Assembly (NCBI GenBank): GCA_014584395.1 | Contig: JACTMY010000009.1 | Coordinates: 176,246-240,245 of the forward strand | Direction: 5' to 3' | Source of the DNA: Planctomycetota bacterium | GTDB lineage: Bacteria; Planctomycetota; Planctomycetia; Gemmatales; HRBIN36 | Length of the DNA stretch: 64,000 nt | In this document: in pieces, positions 1-7,694 of the stretch | How the letters are laid out: every line of letters begins with the position of its first letter | Position numbering within the stretch: the stretch's first letter is position 1 | Notes under the pieces: generated by a model | What the model saw: only the letters and a program-made list of their open reading frames with translations | Databases searched by the model: none | What the model was told of the DNA's origin: nothing | Translations under genes and position numbers: made by a program

Positions 1-2
1 AG

Positions 3-1346
3 GCCCAAGCCGCGGCGCGGGCCCCCAAACAGCTCAAACCCGACACCAAGGGCCATGTGATTTTGACCGGATTGGGTTTCGTGGAGCGCACCTTGATCCG
101 CATGTTGGAACGGTCGGAAATCAAATACGTCCTTCTGGTGAGTGATTTGACCGAAGCCTTGCGTCTGCACGACGAGGGCTATGCCGTCATGTTGGGTGAC
201 CTGGATGATCGCGGAACCTATCTGCGGGCTCGCGCCGACCAGGCGGCCTTGGTGCTTGCCGCGCAGCGCGACACCACGAACACCAATATCACCTTCACTG
301 TCCGTGAAATCTCGACGTCGGTAACCATTGTGGCCACGGCCTCGGCGTCGGCCTCGGTGGACATTTTGCAATTGGCCGGTTGCAATCAGGTTTTGCAACT
401 TGGCGAAATGCTGGGCCAGGCCTTGGCTCGCCGAGTCTTGGGGCGGGACGCCAAAAGCTTGGTCGTGGGGGAATTTGGCGATCTGCTGATCGCCGAGGCG
501 GCCGCCGCCGGCACGCCCCTCGTGGGGCGAACGCTCAAGGATATTCGCTTGGCCGAGCATGCTCCCGTCAATGTGGTGGGCGTTTGGAATCGAGGGCGTT
601 TTGAACTCGCAGGCCCCGAGACGTTGGTCGAAGCCGCGTCCATCTTGCTGTTGGCCGGGACGCGCAAGGACTTAGATGAATACGACAGCCTCTTTTGTCT
701 GTACAGTTTGCCCGAAGCGCCGGTGATTATCATTGGGGGAGGACGAGTCGGACGCGCCACGGCCAAGGAATTGCGCTCCAAGGGCATCGAATATCGCATC
801 GTGGAAAAATCCGTTGAGCGAGTCCGCGATCCCGAACTCTATATCGTGGGGGATGCCGCCGAGTTGGAGGTTTTAGAAAAGGCAGGCATCGGGCGCTGTT
901 CCTCGGTCGTGATTACGACCCATGACGACGACATCAACGTTTACTTGGCCATTTATTGCCGCCGCCTGCGGCCCGACGTACAGATTCTGGCGCGGTCCAA
1001 CCTTGACCGCAACGTATCGACCCTGCACCGCGCCGGCGCCGATTTCGTCATGTCCTATGCTTCCACCGGCGCCAGCTCCATCTTCAACATCCTCAAGCGG
1101 GGAAGCCTTCTCTTATTAGCGGAAGGGCTGGATGCCTTTCGCGTGACCGTGCCCGCCACTCTGGCCGGAAAAACGCTGGTGCAGTGTCGCTTCCGTCAAA
1201 CGACCGGCTGCAACGTGATCGCGATCGAGCAAGATGGCCAGGTCGACGCCCACCCTAACCCCAACACGCCGCTGGCCGCCAACTCGACTTTGATCGTCGT
1301 GGGCGACGCGGAATCGGAGCAACGCTTTTTCGAAGCTTTGGGTTGA
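3..1346 (+). CDS. RCK/TrkA-N domain protein, 5' end outside window
   Basis: This is the C-terminal part of a tandem RCK protein, the cytosolic nucleotide-binding module that gates K+ channels or transporters. The frame is open to the window edge, and residues just before the GTG at 57 (DTKGHVILTGLG) already belong to the first Rossmann strand, so the gene starts upstream, probably with a pore domain. The first RCK nucleotide loop is GLGFVE (a Glu where the third Gly is expected). A TrkA-C-like segment follows. A second RCK has a canonical GGGRVG loop with an acidic residue about 20 positions on, and a final TrkA-C domain (roughly the last 85 residues) ends the protein. The second module is therefore the better dinucleotide binder. 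The architecture resembles the protein at 47328-49121. Family assignment is firm; the transported ion is unknown. Confidence 0.8.
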   Translation, partial: AQAAARAPKQLKPDTKGHVILTGLGFVERTLIRMLERSEIKYVLLVSDLTEALRLHDEGYAVMLGDLDDRGTYLRARADQAALVLAAQRDTTNTNITFTVREISTSVTIVATASASASVDILQLAGCNQVLQLGEMLGQALARRVLGRDAKSLVVGEFGDLLIAEAAAAGTPLVGRTLKDIRLAEHAPVNVVGVWNRGRFELAGPETLVEAASILLLAGTRKDLDEYDSLFCLYSLPEAPVIIIGGGRVGRATAKELRSKGIEYRIVEKSVERVRDPELYIVGDAAELEVLEKAGIGRCSSVVITTHDDDINVYLAIYCRRLRPDVQILARSNLDRNVSTLHRAGADFVMSYASTGASSIFNILKRGSLLLLAEGLDAFRVTVPATLAGKTLVQCRFRQTTGCNVIAIEQDGQVDAHPNPNTPLAANSTLIVVGDAESEQRFFEALG

Positions 1347-1465
1347 ACGATCCCGAGGCGACCGCCTCAGATGCTGAGCGTAGACCTGAGGTTGCAAAAA
1401 TCCACCATTTGACTATCCTCACAGGCGCGGTTTAGGGGAGACTTTATCCATTCGAGGTAGGCTGC

Positions 1466-2458
1466 ATGGCGTGGCAGGGAAAAAAGGTCCTCGTTACCGG
1501 CGCGGGAGGGTTTATCGGCTCACATTTATCCGAAGCCTTGGTTCTTCAAGGAGCCAAGGTCCGGGCGATGCTCCACTATGATTCCCGATCCCATCGAGGG
1601 AACCTCGAATACGCCAATCCCACTCTGGTTCGTGAAATGGAAATATGGTCCGGCGACGTCGTGGACCCGCATTTCATGATGCGTGCCGTTGAATCCTGCG
1701 ACGTGGTGTTTCATCTGGCCGCCTTGATTGCCATTCCTTTCTCCTATGTCGCTCCCTCCGCTTACGTGCAGACCAACGTCATTGGCACTTTGAATGTGCT
1801 CGAGGCTTGCCGCTGGCAGCGAACCCCCAAGGTGGTGCACACGTCGACGAGCGAATGTTACGGCACGGCCCGCTATACCCCGATTGATGAAGCCCATCCC
1901 TTGCAAGGACAGTCACCTTATAGCGCGAGCAAAATCGCGGCGGATAAATTGGCGGAAAGCTTTTACCTCAGCTTCAATCTTCCCGTGGCCACCCTGCGGC
2001 CCTTCAATACCTTCGGTCCCCGGCAATCGGCCCGGGCCGTCATTCCCACGATTCTCGCGCAATTGTTGGCCGGCAAGCCAGAGCTGCACATCGGCGATGC
2101 GTCCCCCATTCGCGACATGAACTACGTCAGCAATACCGTCGAAGCTTTTCTCAAGATCGCGGACTGCCCCGGCGCGGTGGGCAAAGTCATCAATGCTGGG
2201 TCGGGACGCGGCGAGACCATCGGCAAAATCGCGGAAATGGCCATGCGCGTCGTGGGCCGCGAGGTGCCCATCGTCACCGACGCCAAGCGACAGAGGCCTC
2301 CTCAGAGCGAAGTTTGGACCTTGATCGCGGGCAATCAAATGGCGAAGGATCTCATGGATTGGACGCCGCGCGTCGATCTGGAATCAGGGCTGTCCGAGAT
2401 GGCTAAGTTTGTCAAGGACCATCTCCACCTGTACCGGCCTGACGAGTATACCGTTTAA
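1466..2458 (+). CDS. legB: LegB-type NDP-N-acetylglucosamine 4,6-dehydratase
   Basis: A 330-residue short-chain (extended SDR) enzyme. The Rossmann loop GAGGFIGSH is at residues 12-20, the 4,6-dehydratase triad T128-S129-E130 is followed by Y132, and the Y152-x3-K156 pair is present. Stretches such as FHLAALIAIPFSY, RPFNTFGPRQSAR and the C-terminal LHLYRPDEY match, as I remember it, Campylobacter LegB (GDP-GlcNAc 4,6-dehydratase of legionaminic acid synthesis) much better than GalE or RmlB. The next gene, 56 bp downstream, is a sugar-1-phosphate nucleotidyltransferase, as expected if the pair makes and dehydrates an NDP-GlcNAc. The other legionaminate genes (legC, legG, legI, legF) are not adjacent, so the final sugar cannot be stated. 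GDP rather than UDP specificity is inferred from the family. Confidence 0.8.
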   Translation: MAWQGKKVLVTGAGGFIGSHLSEALVLQGAKVRAMLHYDSRSHRGNLEYANPTLVREMEIWSGDVVDPHFMMRAVESCDVVFHLAALIAIPFSYVAPSAYVQTNVIGTLNVLEACRWQRTPKVVHTSTSECYGTARYTPIDEAHPLQGQSPYSASKIAADKLAESFYLSFNLPVATLRPFNTFGPRQSARAVIPTILAQLLAGKPELHIGDASPIRDMNYVSNTVEAFLKIADCPGAVGKVINAGSGRGETIGKIAEMAMRVVGREVPIVTDAKRQRPPQSEVWTLIAGNQMAKDLMDWTPRVDLESGLSEMAKFVKDHLHLYRPDEYTV

Positions 2459-2514
2459 CCTGGGAGCCTGTCGGTCCCCATTCACAAACCGTTCAAAGGA
2501 AGGCAAGGAAGCCG

Positions 2515-3249
2515 ATGAGCACCAAAGTCATCATTCAAGCAGGCGGCAAGGGGTCGCGCCTTTATCCGTATACCAAAGTTCTTCCCAAGCCTCTCATGCC
2601 CGTGGGCGGCATGCCGATCCTGGAAATCGTCATTCGACAGTTGGCCGCCCAAGGCTTCCGCGATTTGACGATCAGCATCGGCTACTTGGGAGAGATGATT
2701 CGACTTTGTTGCGGCGATGGCAGCAAATGGGGCGTGCGAATCAGCTACGTGGCGGAAGAGCATCCCCTGGGCACGATCGGTCCCGTCAAACTCGTGCCGG
2801 GGTTGAACAAGCCTTTCATGGTGATGAATGGCGATTTGCTGACGGATCTGAATTTTGCCGAACTGTTGCGCTGGCACCAGTCAGGCTCGGCTCCCTTGTC
2901 CATCGCCACCTATCAAAAGCCCGTGAACGTTTCCCTGGGAGTTCTGGATACAAACGAGGACGGCATGGTGGTTGGGTTTCGGGAAAAGCCAACGCTGCAT
3001 TTTCCTTGCAGCATGGGCGTCTACGTGATGAATCCCGAGTTGTTGTCGCTCATTCCTGAAGATGCCCCCTTTGGTTTCGATCAATTGATGTACCGCATGC
3101 TGGCTCAGAACGTCCCCGCCCGATCGTATGATTTCCGGGGGACTTGGATGGACATCGGCCGACCCGAAGATTTTCATGACGCTTGTGATCTGTTCGAGAA
3201 GAGCCCTGAGTTGTTTCTTCCTCACGAATACCTCAAAAAGGCGGGTTAA
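2515..3249 (+). CDS. Sugar-1-phosphate nucleotidyltransferase (PtmE/mannose-1-P guanylyltransferase-like)
   Basis: A 244-residue nucleotidyltransferase of the NTP_transferase family. The signature IIQAGGKGSRLYPYT spans residues 6-20 (binding loop GGKGSR at 10-15), followed by KPLMPVGG and the metal/sugar motif MNGDLLTDL. The likely reaction is NTP plus a (N-acetyl)hexosamine-1-phosphate to NDP-sugar and pyrophosphate. Campylobacter PtmE, the GlcN-1-P guanylyltransferase that feeds LegB, carries extra CBS domains; this protein is only the catalytic core. A strong ribosome site (AAGGAAG) precedes the ATG. The adjacent dehydratase, in the same direction, suggests a two-gene operon. Base specificity (G, C or T) cannot be read from the sequence. 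Confidence 0.8.
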   Translation: MSTKVIIQAGGKGSRLYPYTKVLPKPLMPVGGMPILEIVIRQLAAQGFRDLTISIGYLGEMIRLCCGDGSKWGVRISYVAEEHPLGTIGPVKLVPGLNKPFMVMNGDLLTDLNFAELLRWHQSGSAPLSIATYQKPVNVSLGVLDTNEDGMVVGFREKPTLHFPCSMGVYVMNPELLSLIPEDAPFGFDQLMYRMLAQNVPARSYDFRGTWMDIGRPEDFHDACDLFEKSPELFLPHEYLKKAG

Positions 3250-3296
3250 GACACGCAGGCAGATCCGCCGTATTGACATGACGGTGTCGCAAGAAA

Positions 3297-4553
3297 CTAT
3301 TCCTTAAGGATGCCCGCCAGCCAACCCGTGCTGAAGGCGGCCTGAAAGTTATAGCCGCCGATGGGACCGTCCAAGTCCAAGACTTCGCCGGCGATGAGCA
3401 ATTGAGGAAAGCGTTTGCTGCGCATCGTCCGTGAATCCACTTCCTCCAGGGCAATCCCGCCCGCAGTCACCTCAGCCTTGGCGAACCCTAACGTGCCCTT
3501 GATGCCAAGACTGCTTCGCTTGAGTTGTTGCCAAAGGCGCTCACGCTGCTGGCGATTGAGCCCCGCCCAGCGCTGACCGATGGGCAGGCGGGCTTGCTTC
3601 AGCAGCGCATCGATGAGTCGGCGCGGCAGCCAAGGAGTCAGTGATTGAGCCAGCGTTTGTTTGCTGTTCTCCTGTGCCTCCGCTTTGATCCATTCCGCCA
3701 ATTCATGATCGGCCCATTGCGGCAGCCAATCACATTGCAACCTCAAGGATGAAACCTCGGGGCAGGCGGTGACCACGCCGCTCACATCCATCACCACCGG
3801 TCCCGAGCAACCAAAATGGGTGAACAGAAAAGAGCCTTGCCGTTCGCCCAAGACGCGATCTGGATGACTTGAACCTGGGTCGCGCAGCATGACCTTTACC
3901 TTCACATCCGGCAAGGTGATGCCCGAAAGTTCCTTCGCCCAAGAGTCGTCAAGGACCAGCGGCACCAGAGCAGGGCGGGGCGGAATCATGGTATGTCCCA
4001 GAGTTTCCGCCAAACGGTAACCATCCCCCGTGGTGCCGCAGCCTGGGTAGGATTGCCCTCCGGTGGTCAAAATCACCTGTTTGGCGATGTAGGAACCCTT
4101 GGTCGTGATAAGACGCATGCCTTGGCTCAGGGGTTGCCAGTCCACGATGGCCTCTCCGAGGGAGAGAAGGGCCCCGCTGCGAGCCAAGCGCCGCAGCAGC
4201 GCTTGCTGAATATCGTGAGCCTTGTTGCTCACGGGAAACACTTTGCCCGTCGGCTCCACCTTCGTGGGCACCCCTTCCGCTTCGATCAACCGAATCAAAT
4301 CCTCGGGACTGAGTCCGGCCAAGGCTGAATGGAGAAACGATCCTTGCCGCCCGAAGGCTTCCACGATGCCGCGTCGATCCGTGGCATGGGTGAGATTGCA
4401 GCGCGTGCCGCCGGACATCAAAATTTTGACGCCAGGCTTCCGGTTTTTTTCAAGGAGCAAGACTTGATGACCGCATTCCGCCGCCCGGGTCGCGGCCAGC
4501 AGACCCGCCGGCCCCGCTCCGATCACCACGACTTCCCATGCCGGTTCGGCCAC
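3297..4553 (-). CDS. YhiN/HI0933-family FAD-dependent oxidoreductase
   Basis: A 418-residue flavoprotein of the HI0933/YhiN (BaiN-like) family. The N-terminal dinucleotide fold is VVVIGAGPAGLLAA (GxGxxG at residues 12-17). The family-specific stretch with GGTRCNLTH lies at 48-56, and the C-terminal FAD contacts appear in GPIGGYNFQAA near the end. The start is GTG at 4553; no in-frame ATG precedes the Rossmann strand. The physiological substrate of the family is not settled (names such as aminoacetone oxidase are weakly supported). It converges with the nucleotidyltransferase and diverges from the hydrolase at 4657, so it is probably a single-gene unit. Confidence 0.85.
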   Translation of the reverse strand: MAEPAWEVVVIGAGPAGLLAATRAAECGHQVLLLEKNRKPGVKILMSGGTRCNLTHATDRRGIVEAFGRQGSFLHSALAGLSPEDLIRLIEAEGVPTKVEPTGKVFPVSNKAHDIQQALLRRLARSGALLSLGEAIVDWQPLSQGMRLITTKGSYIAKQVILTTGGQSYPGCGTTGDGYRLAETLGHTMIPPRPALVPLVLDDSWAKELSGITLPDVKVKVMLRDPGSSHPDRVLGERQGSFLFTHFGCSGPVVMDVSGVVTACPEVSSLRLQCDWLPQWADHELAEWIKAEAQENSKQTLAQSLTPWLPRRLIDALLKQARLPIGQRWAGLNRQQRERLWQQLKRSSLGIKGTLGFAKAEVTAGGIALEEVDSRTMRSKRFPQLLIAGEVLDLDGPIGGYNFQAAFSTGWLAGILKE

Positions 4554-4656
4554 GTCAGATTCCGGTTTTACCTTGATCCCGTTAGCGAGGAAGCATCATC
4601 ATGGATAACATAATAAAAATCGTGTCGTCTGATCACGGTCCCGCGAGAGCGCAGCC

Positions 4657-5598
4657 ATGAGTTGGTCCTTGGTGTTTTGGTTGGGCGTGTTGCTCGTCTT
4701 CTTCCTGGACCTTGGCCGACGCATCCGAAAATTACCCAAGGAACGACGCACCAAGGTGGCGCTGCGCGAGATCAGCTTCATCGGCCTTTTCTATGTTTTC
4801 ACCATGGTTTTGCTGATGTGCATCGAGAAACAGTTCATCTTTTACCCCACCTCGTCGTCCAGCCATTGGCAGCCACCCATGGGCTTCAAGGCCGTGGATA
4901 TTTGGCTGGCGGTATCCATTCATGGCCAGCAAGAAAAGATCCACTCCTGGTGGTGCCCCGTGGAGCAGCCGCGCGGCGTGCTTCTCTATTTCCACGGCAA
5001 CGCGGGGAACCTGAGCCATCGCTCGGCGGCTATCGCGGATTGGCAACGGCACGGTTTCTCCGTCATGATCGTGGATTATCCCGGCTATGGCCGCAGCACG
5101 GGCTCCCCGGACGAAAAGGGTTGTTATGCTGCGGGACAGGCGGCCTATGATTGGCTTGTCAAGGAGCAGGGGATCGAGCCGAGTCAGATCGTCCTATATG
5201 GCAAGTCGCTTGGGGCCGCGATCGCGGTGGAACTGGCCGGCAAGAATCCCCATCAAGCCCTGGTCTTATTCGCGGCGTTCACGAGCATTCCGGACATGGC
5301 GCAAAAGACGCTCCCTTTTTTCCCCTCGCGCTATATTGTTCGCACTCGGTTCGATAACCTGAGCAAAATCAAGGAATACACGGGGCGTTTGATCATCGCC
5401 CATGGCGAGTCGGATAAACTCATTCCACCAGAAATGGGCAAAATCCTCTTCGATGCGGCCAAAACCCAAACGAAATGGTGGTATCCCATTGCGGACGCCG
5501 AGCACTTCGGGCCGCCTTCCTTTTTCTATACCGAGGTCACGAAGCAACTGATGAGGTGGCAACAAGCGGGCGCCGTCGCTGAGGAAAAGGGAAACTAG
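4657..5598 (+). CDS. Membrane-anchored alpha/beta hydrolase (BEM46/YqkD-like)
   Basis: A 313-residue serine hydrolase with two N-terminal hydrophobic segments (about 1-19 and 40-57) that anchor it in the membrane. The alpha/beta hydrolase core includes the oxyanion motif YFHGNAGN (111-118) and the nucleophile elbow GKSLG, with Ser184. The Asp is in HGESDKLIP (D253) and the His in DAEHFG (H283), so the triad is complete. The substrate is unknown; BEM46-like proteins are broad esterase/thioesterase-type enzymes. The stop is five bases before the next ATG, so it is very likely co-transcribed with the DUF2142 protein. Confidence 0.85.
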   Translation: MSWSLVFWLGVLLVFFLDLGRRIRKLPKERRTKVALREISFIGLFYVFTMVLLMCIEKQFIFYPTSSSSHWQPPMGFKAVDIWLAVSIHGQQEKIHSWWCPVEQPRGVLLYFHGNAGNLSHRSAAIADWQRHGFSVMIVDYPGYGRSTGSPDEKGCYAAGQAAYDWLVKEQGIEPSQIVLYGKSLGAAIAVELAGKNPHQALVLFAAFTSIPDMAQKTLPFFPSRYIVRTRFDNLSKIKEYTGRLIIAHGESDKLIPPEMGKILFDAAKTQTKWWYPIADAEHFGPPSFFYTEVTKQLMRWQQAGAVAEEKGN

Positions 5599-5603
5599 CC
5601 AAG

Positions 5604-7607
5604 ATGTCCTATCGCTCCATGGTGAAGTTCGCGGCATGGCTGGTGGTGGCAGGCGGCTGCATCGCGGCGCTGCGCTATTGGCCCGAGTCATGGAGCGATG
5701 TGGAATCGTGGCATTGGCAATCGGTGGCACGATGGACCGACTTGTCGGCTCACGTGGAAGGCCCCGGGCTGTCTTTCGAGGACGATGGCAAAACCCTCAA
5801 GCTGACCGAAGCGGGGCCAGCCACGCTCATCTGGGAAGTCGCCTCGCCAGGCTCGCTCCGCGAGGTTGAAATTCATGGTTCCCCTGATCCGACCTCTTTC
5901 GAACGCAGCGACCTGCGCCTGTTTTATAATTGGCGTGGAACGACGCTCAATTACCTGGAACATGATTCATTTGTCCAAGCACGAGTGGCGCCGCGCGATG
6001 ATTTCTACAAGGATGGCCGATGGGTTCACCGCTGGATACTTCCCGCTGAAGCTGACCGTTTAGCCCTCCAAGTTCATGGTCCGGTCGAATGGCCGATCGA
6101 TCGCATCGCTCTGAAAATGCTGACCAATTCTGCCAAGGAAGACCGCCATCCTTGGCTGCCATGGGTGCCTTGTGTTTTCTCGGCGGGGCTCTTGCTGGCT
6201 GCGTTGAGCCTGCTGCGTTCCATCTGGCCCGCCTTGGCATGGCAGCAACACCTGAAACGTGCTTGGCTGGCCGGCATCGGAGCGACGGCGGTCATGATCG
6301 CAATCCTCGTGCCGCCTTTCCAAGGGCCGGATGAAAATCGCCATTGGCAAGCCGCTCTGAAGATGTATCGTGCGGCCGCGGAGCAAGAAACAGCGCTGTA
6401 TCAACTACCCACCACCCTGCAGGCCTTGCCGCCGCGATGGAAGGGCGATGTACCCTTTGATGCGGGGTTATTGCGAACCGCGTCCCCCATGGCGACGCAT
6501 CGGCAGCGCGAGGTGCAGGTGGGCTATGCGAATCCGCTCACCTATCCCATCGTGGGCTTGGTTTCATTATTTTTCCCGCATGTCACGAACCACGGCCAGG
6601 CCTTGCTCTTTTACTATACCTGTCGATTGTTGCCGATCCTCTTCCTCATGGGATTGCTCGTTTGGGCGGAGAGGCAAGGTTGGCTGACCTATACGCTTTT
6701 GTTGGTGCTTTCGTTTCCATTGTTCTTGCAACAGATTGTCGTGGTCACCAGCGATACGCTCACCAACTGGGGCAGCCTGGCCACCTTCTTCTTATTCATC
6801 GCGGTACGACGGCATCCTACTTTGCGGAATCACCTGCTCCTATGGGGAGTGGCTTGGGTGACCACCTTGGCCAAGCCGCCCACCCTTTTGCCGCTCTTGC
6901 CGTTCGTGGCATTACCCTGGTCGAAGATACCGTACAAACCGTTCCTGGCACTTGCCGCCTGTTTATTGCTGCCCGCGACGGGTTGGTGGGTGATGCATCG
7001 CGGCCTGGAAAAAATTGCCGCCTCGGATCCACAAGCGGCGGAAAAACTATGGAAACAACTCGAGTTCGTCGGCAGTGCAAAGGGGCAAGGGGTCTTTCTT
7101 CGCTCCGTTTGGTGGCGGTTCACATATTCCGAGCAAGTGATCGATGAAGGCTATCAACCGCTCGGTTGGCTGGACACCTTGCTGAATCACCGATATCGCA
7201 TGCTCATCTATCTGTCCTTTTGGATCGCCCTGCTGGCGGATGGTTGTGAACGAGGGCCAGGAATTCTCAGGGATTTCAGGGCCAAATGGCTGGCCTGGCT
7301 GGGTCTTTTGCTCCTGGCCTGCATCCATGCGATCTTGCTCATCCTGGCGATCTGCATGATCATGTATCTCACCAACTCCGACGTGGGCCAATTGGGCATT
7401 GTGGGGGTGCAGATGCGTTACTTCTTTCCCGCCTTGTTGGGTTTCTTGCTGATCCCCCTGGCCGCGCGGCCAGTCGCTGGGTCCGAAGAAAGTGGCTCAA
7501 CGCACTGCTACGGGTTGACTCACGGCCTTGGATTGCTCTTATTGCTCCTCTTCCTCTTTCGCGGCATTGAGTTGGCGGGCGATCTCTTGTTCCGATATTG
7601 GCGATGA
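5604..7607 (+). CDS. DUF2142-like polytopic membrane protein
   Basis: A 667-residue membrane protein. An N-terminal transmembrane segment is followed by a roughly 170-residue soluble region rich in Trp and charged residues. About ten hydrophobic segments follow. The motif PFQGPDENRHW (PDE at 242-244), just after a membrane segment, matches the FxxPDExxH signature of DUF2142 proteins, which resemble GT-C-type glycosyltransferases and are often found near envelope polysaccharide genes. It is coupled to the upstream alpha/beta hydrolase by a 5-bp gap. A role as lipid-linked-sugar-using glycosyltransferase is inference from topology and the motif; no substrate is indicated. Confidence 0.65.
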   Translation: MSYRSMVKFAAWLVVAGGCIAALRYWPESWSDVESWHWQSVARWTDLSAHVEGPGLSFEDDGKTLKLTEAGPATLIWEVASPGSLREVEIHGSPDPTSFERSDLRLFYNWRGTTLNYLEHDSFVQARVAPRDDFYKDGRWVHRWILPAEADRLALQVHGPVEWPIDRIALKMLTNSAKEDRHPWLPWVPCVFSAGLLLAALSLLRSIWPALAWQQHLKRAWLAGIGATAVMIAILVPPFQGPDENRHWQAALKMYRAAAEQETALYQLPTTLQALPPRWKGDVPFDAGLLRTASPMATHRQREVQVGYANPLTYPIVGLVSLFFPHVTNHGQALLFYYTCRLLPILFLMGLLVWAERQGWLTYTLLLVLSFPLFLQQIVVVTSDTLTNWGSLATFFLFIAVRRHPTLRNHLLLWGVAWVTTLAKPPTLLPLLPFVALPWSKIPYKPFLALAACLLLPATGWWVMHRGLEKIAASDPQAAEKLWKQLEFVGSAKGQGVFLRSVWWRFTYSEQVIDEGYQPLGWLDTLLNHRYRMLIYLSFWIALLADGCERGPGILRDFRAKWLAWLGLLLLACIHAILLILAICMIMYLTNSDVGQLGIVGVQMRYFFPALLGFLLIPLAARPVAGSEESGSTHCYGLTHGLGLLLLLLFLFRGIELAGDLLFRYWR

Positions 7608-7694
7608 CCATGGCTCGGGCCATGTAAACCGTCCCCGTGAATCGAAATTGAATAACCGAAAACGTTTTGCATTGAAGGGCGCGGGATAGGCCAT

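Noticed and set aside
1466..3249. A full legionaminic acid gene cluster
   Set aside because: Only the dehydratase and nucleotidyltransferase are present; the neighbours are unrelated.
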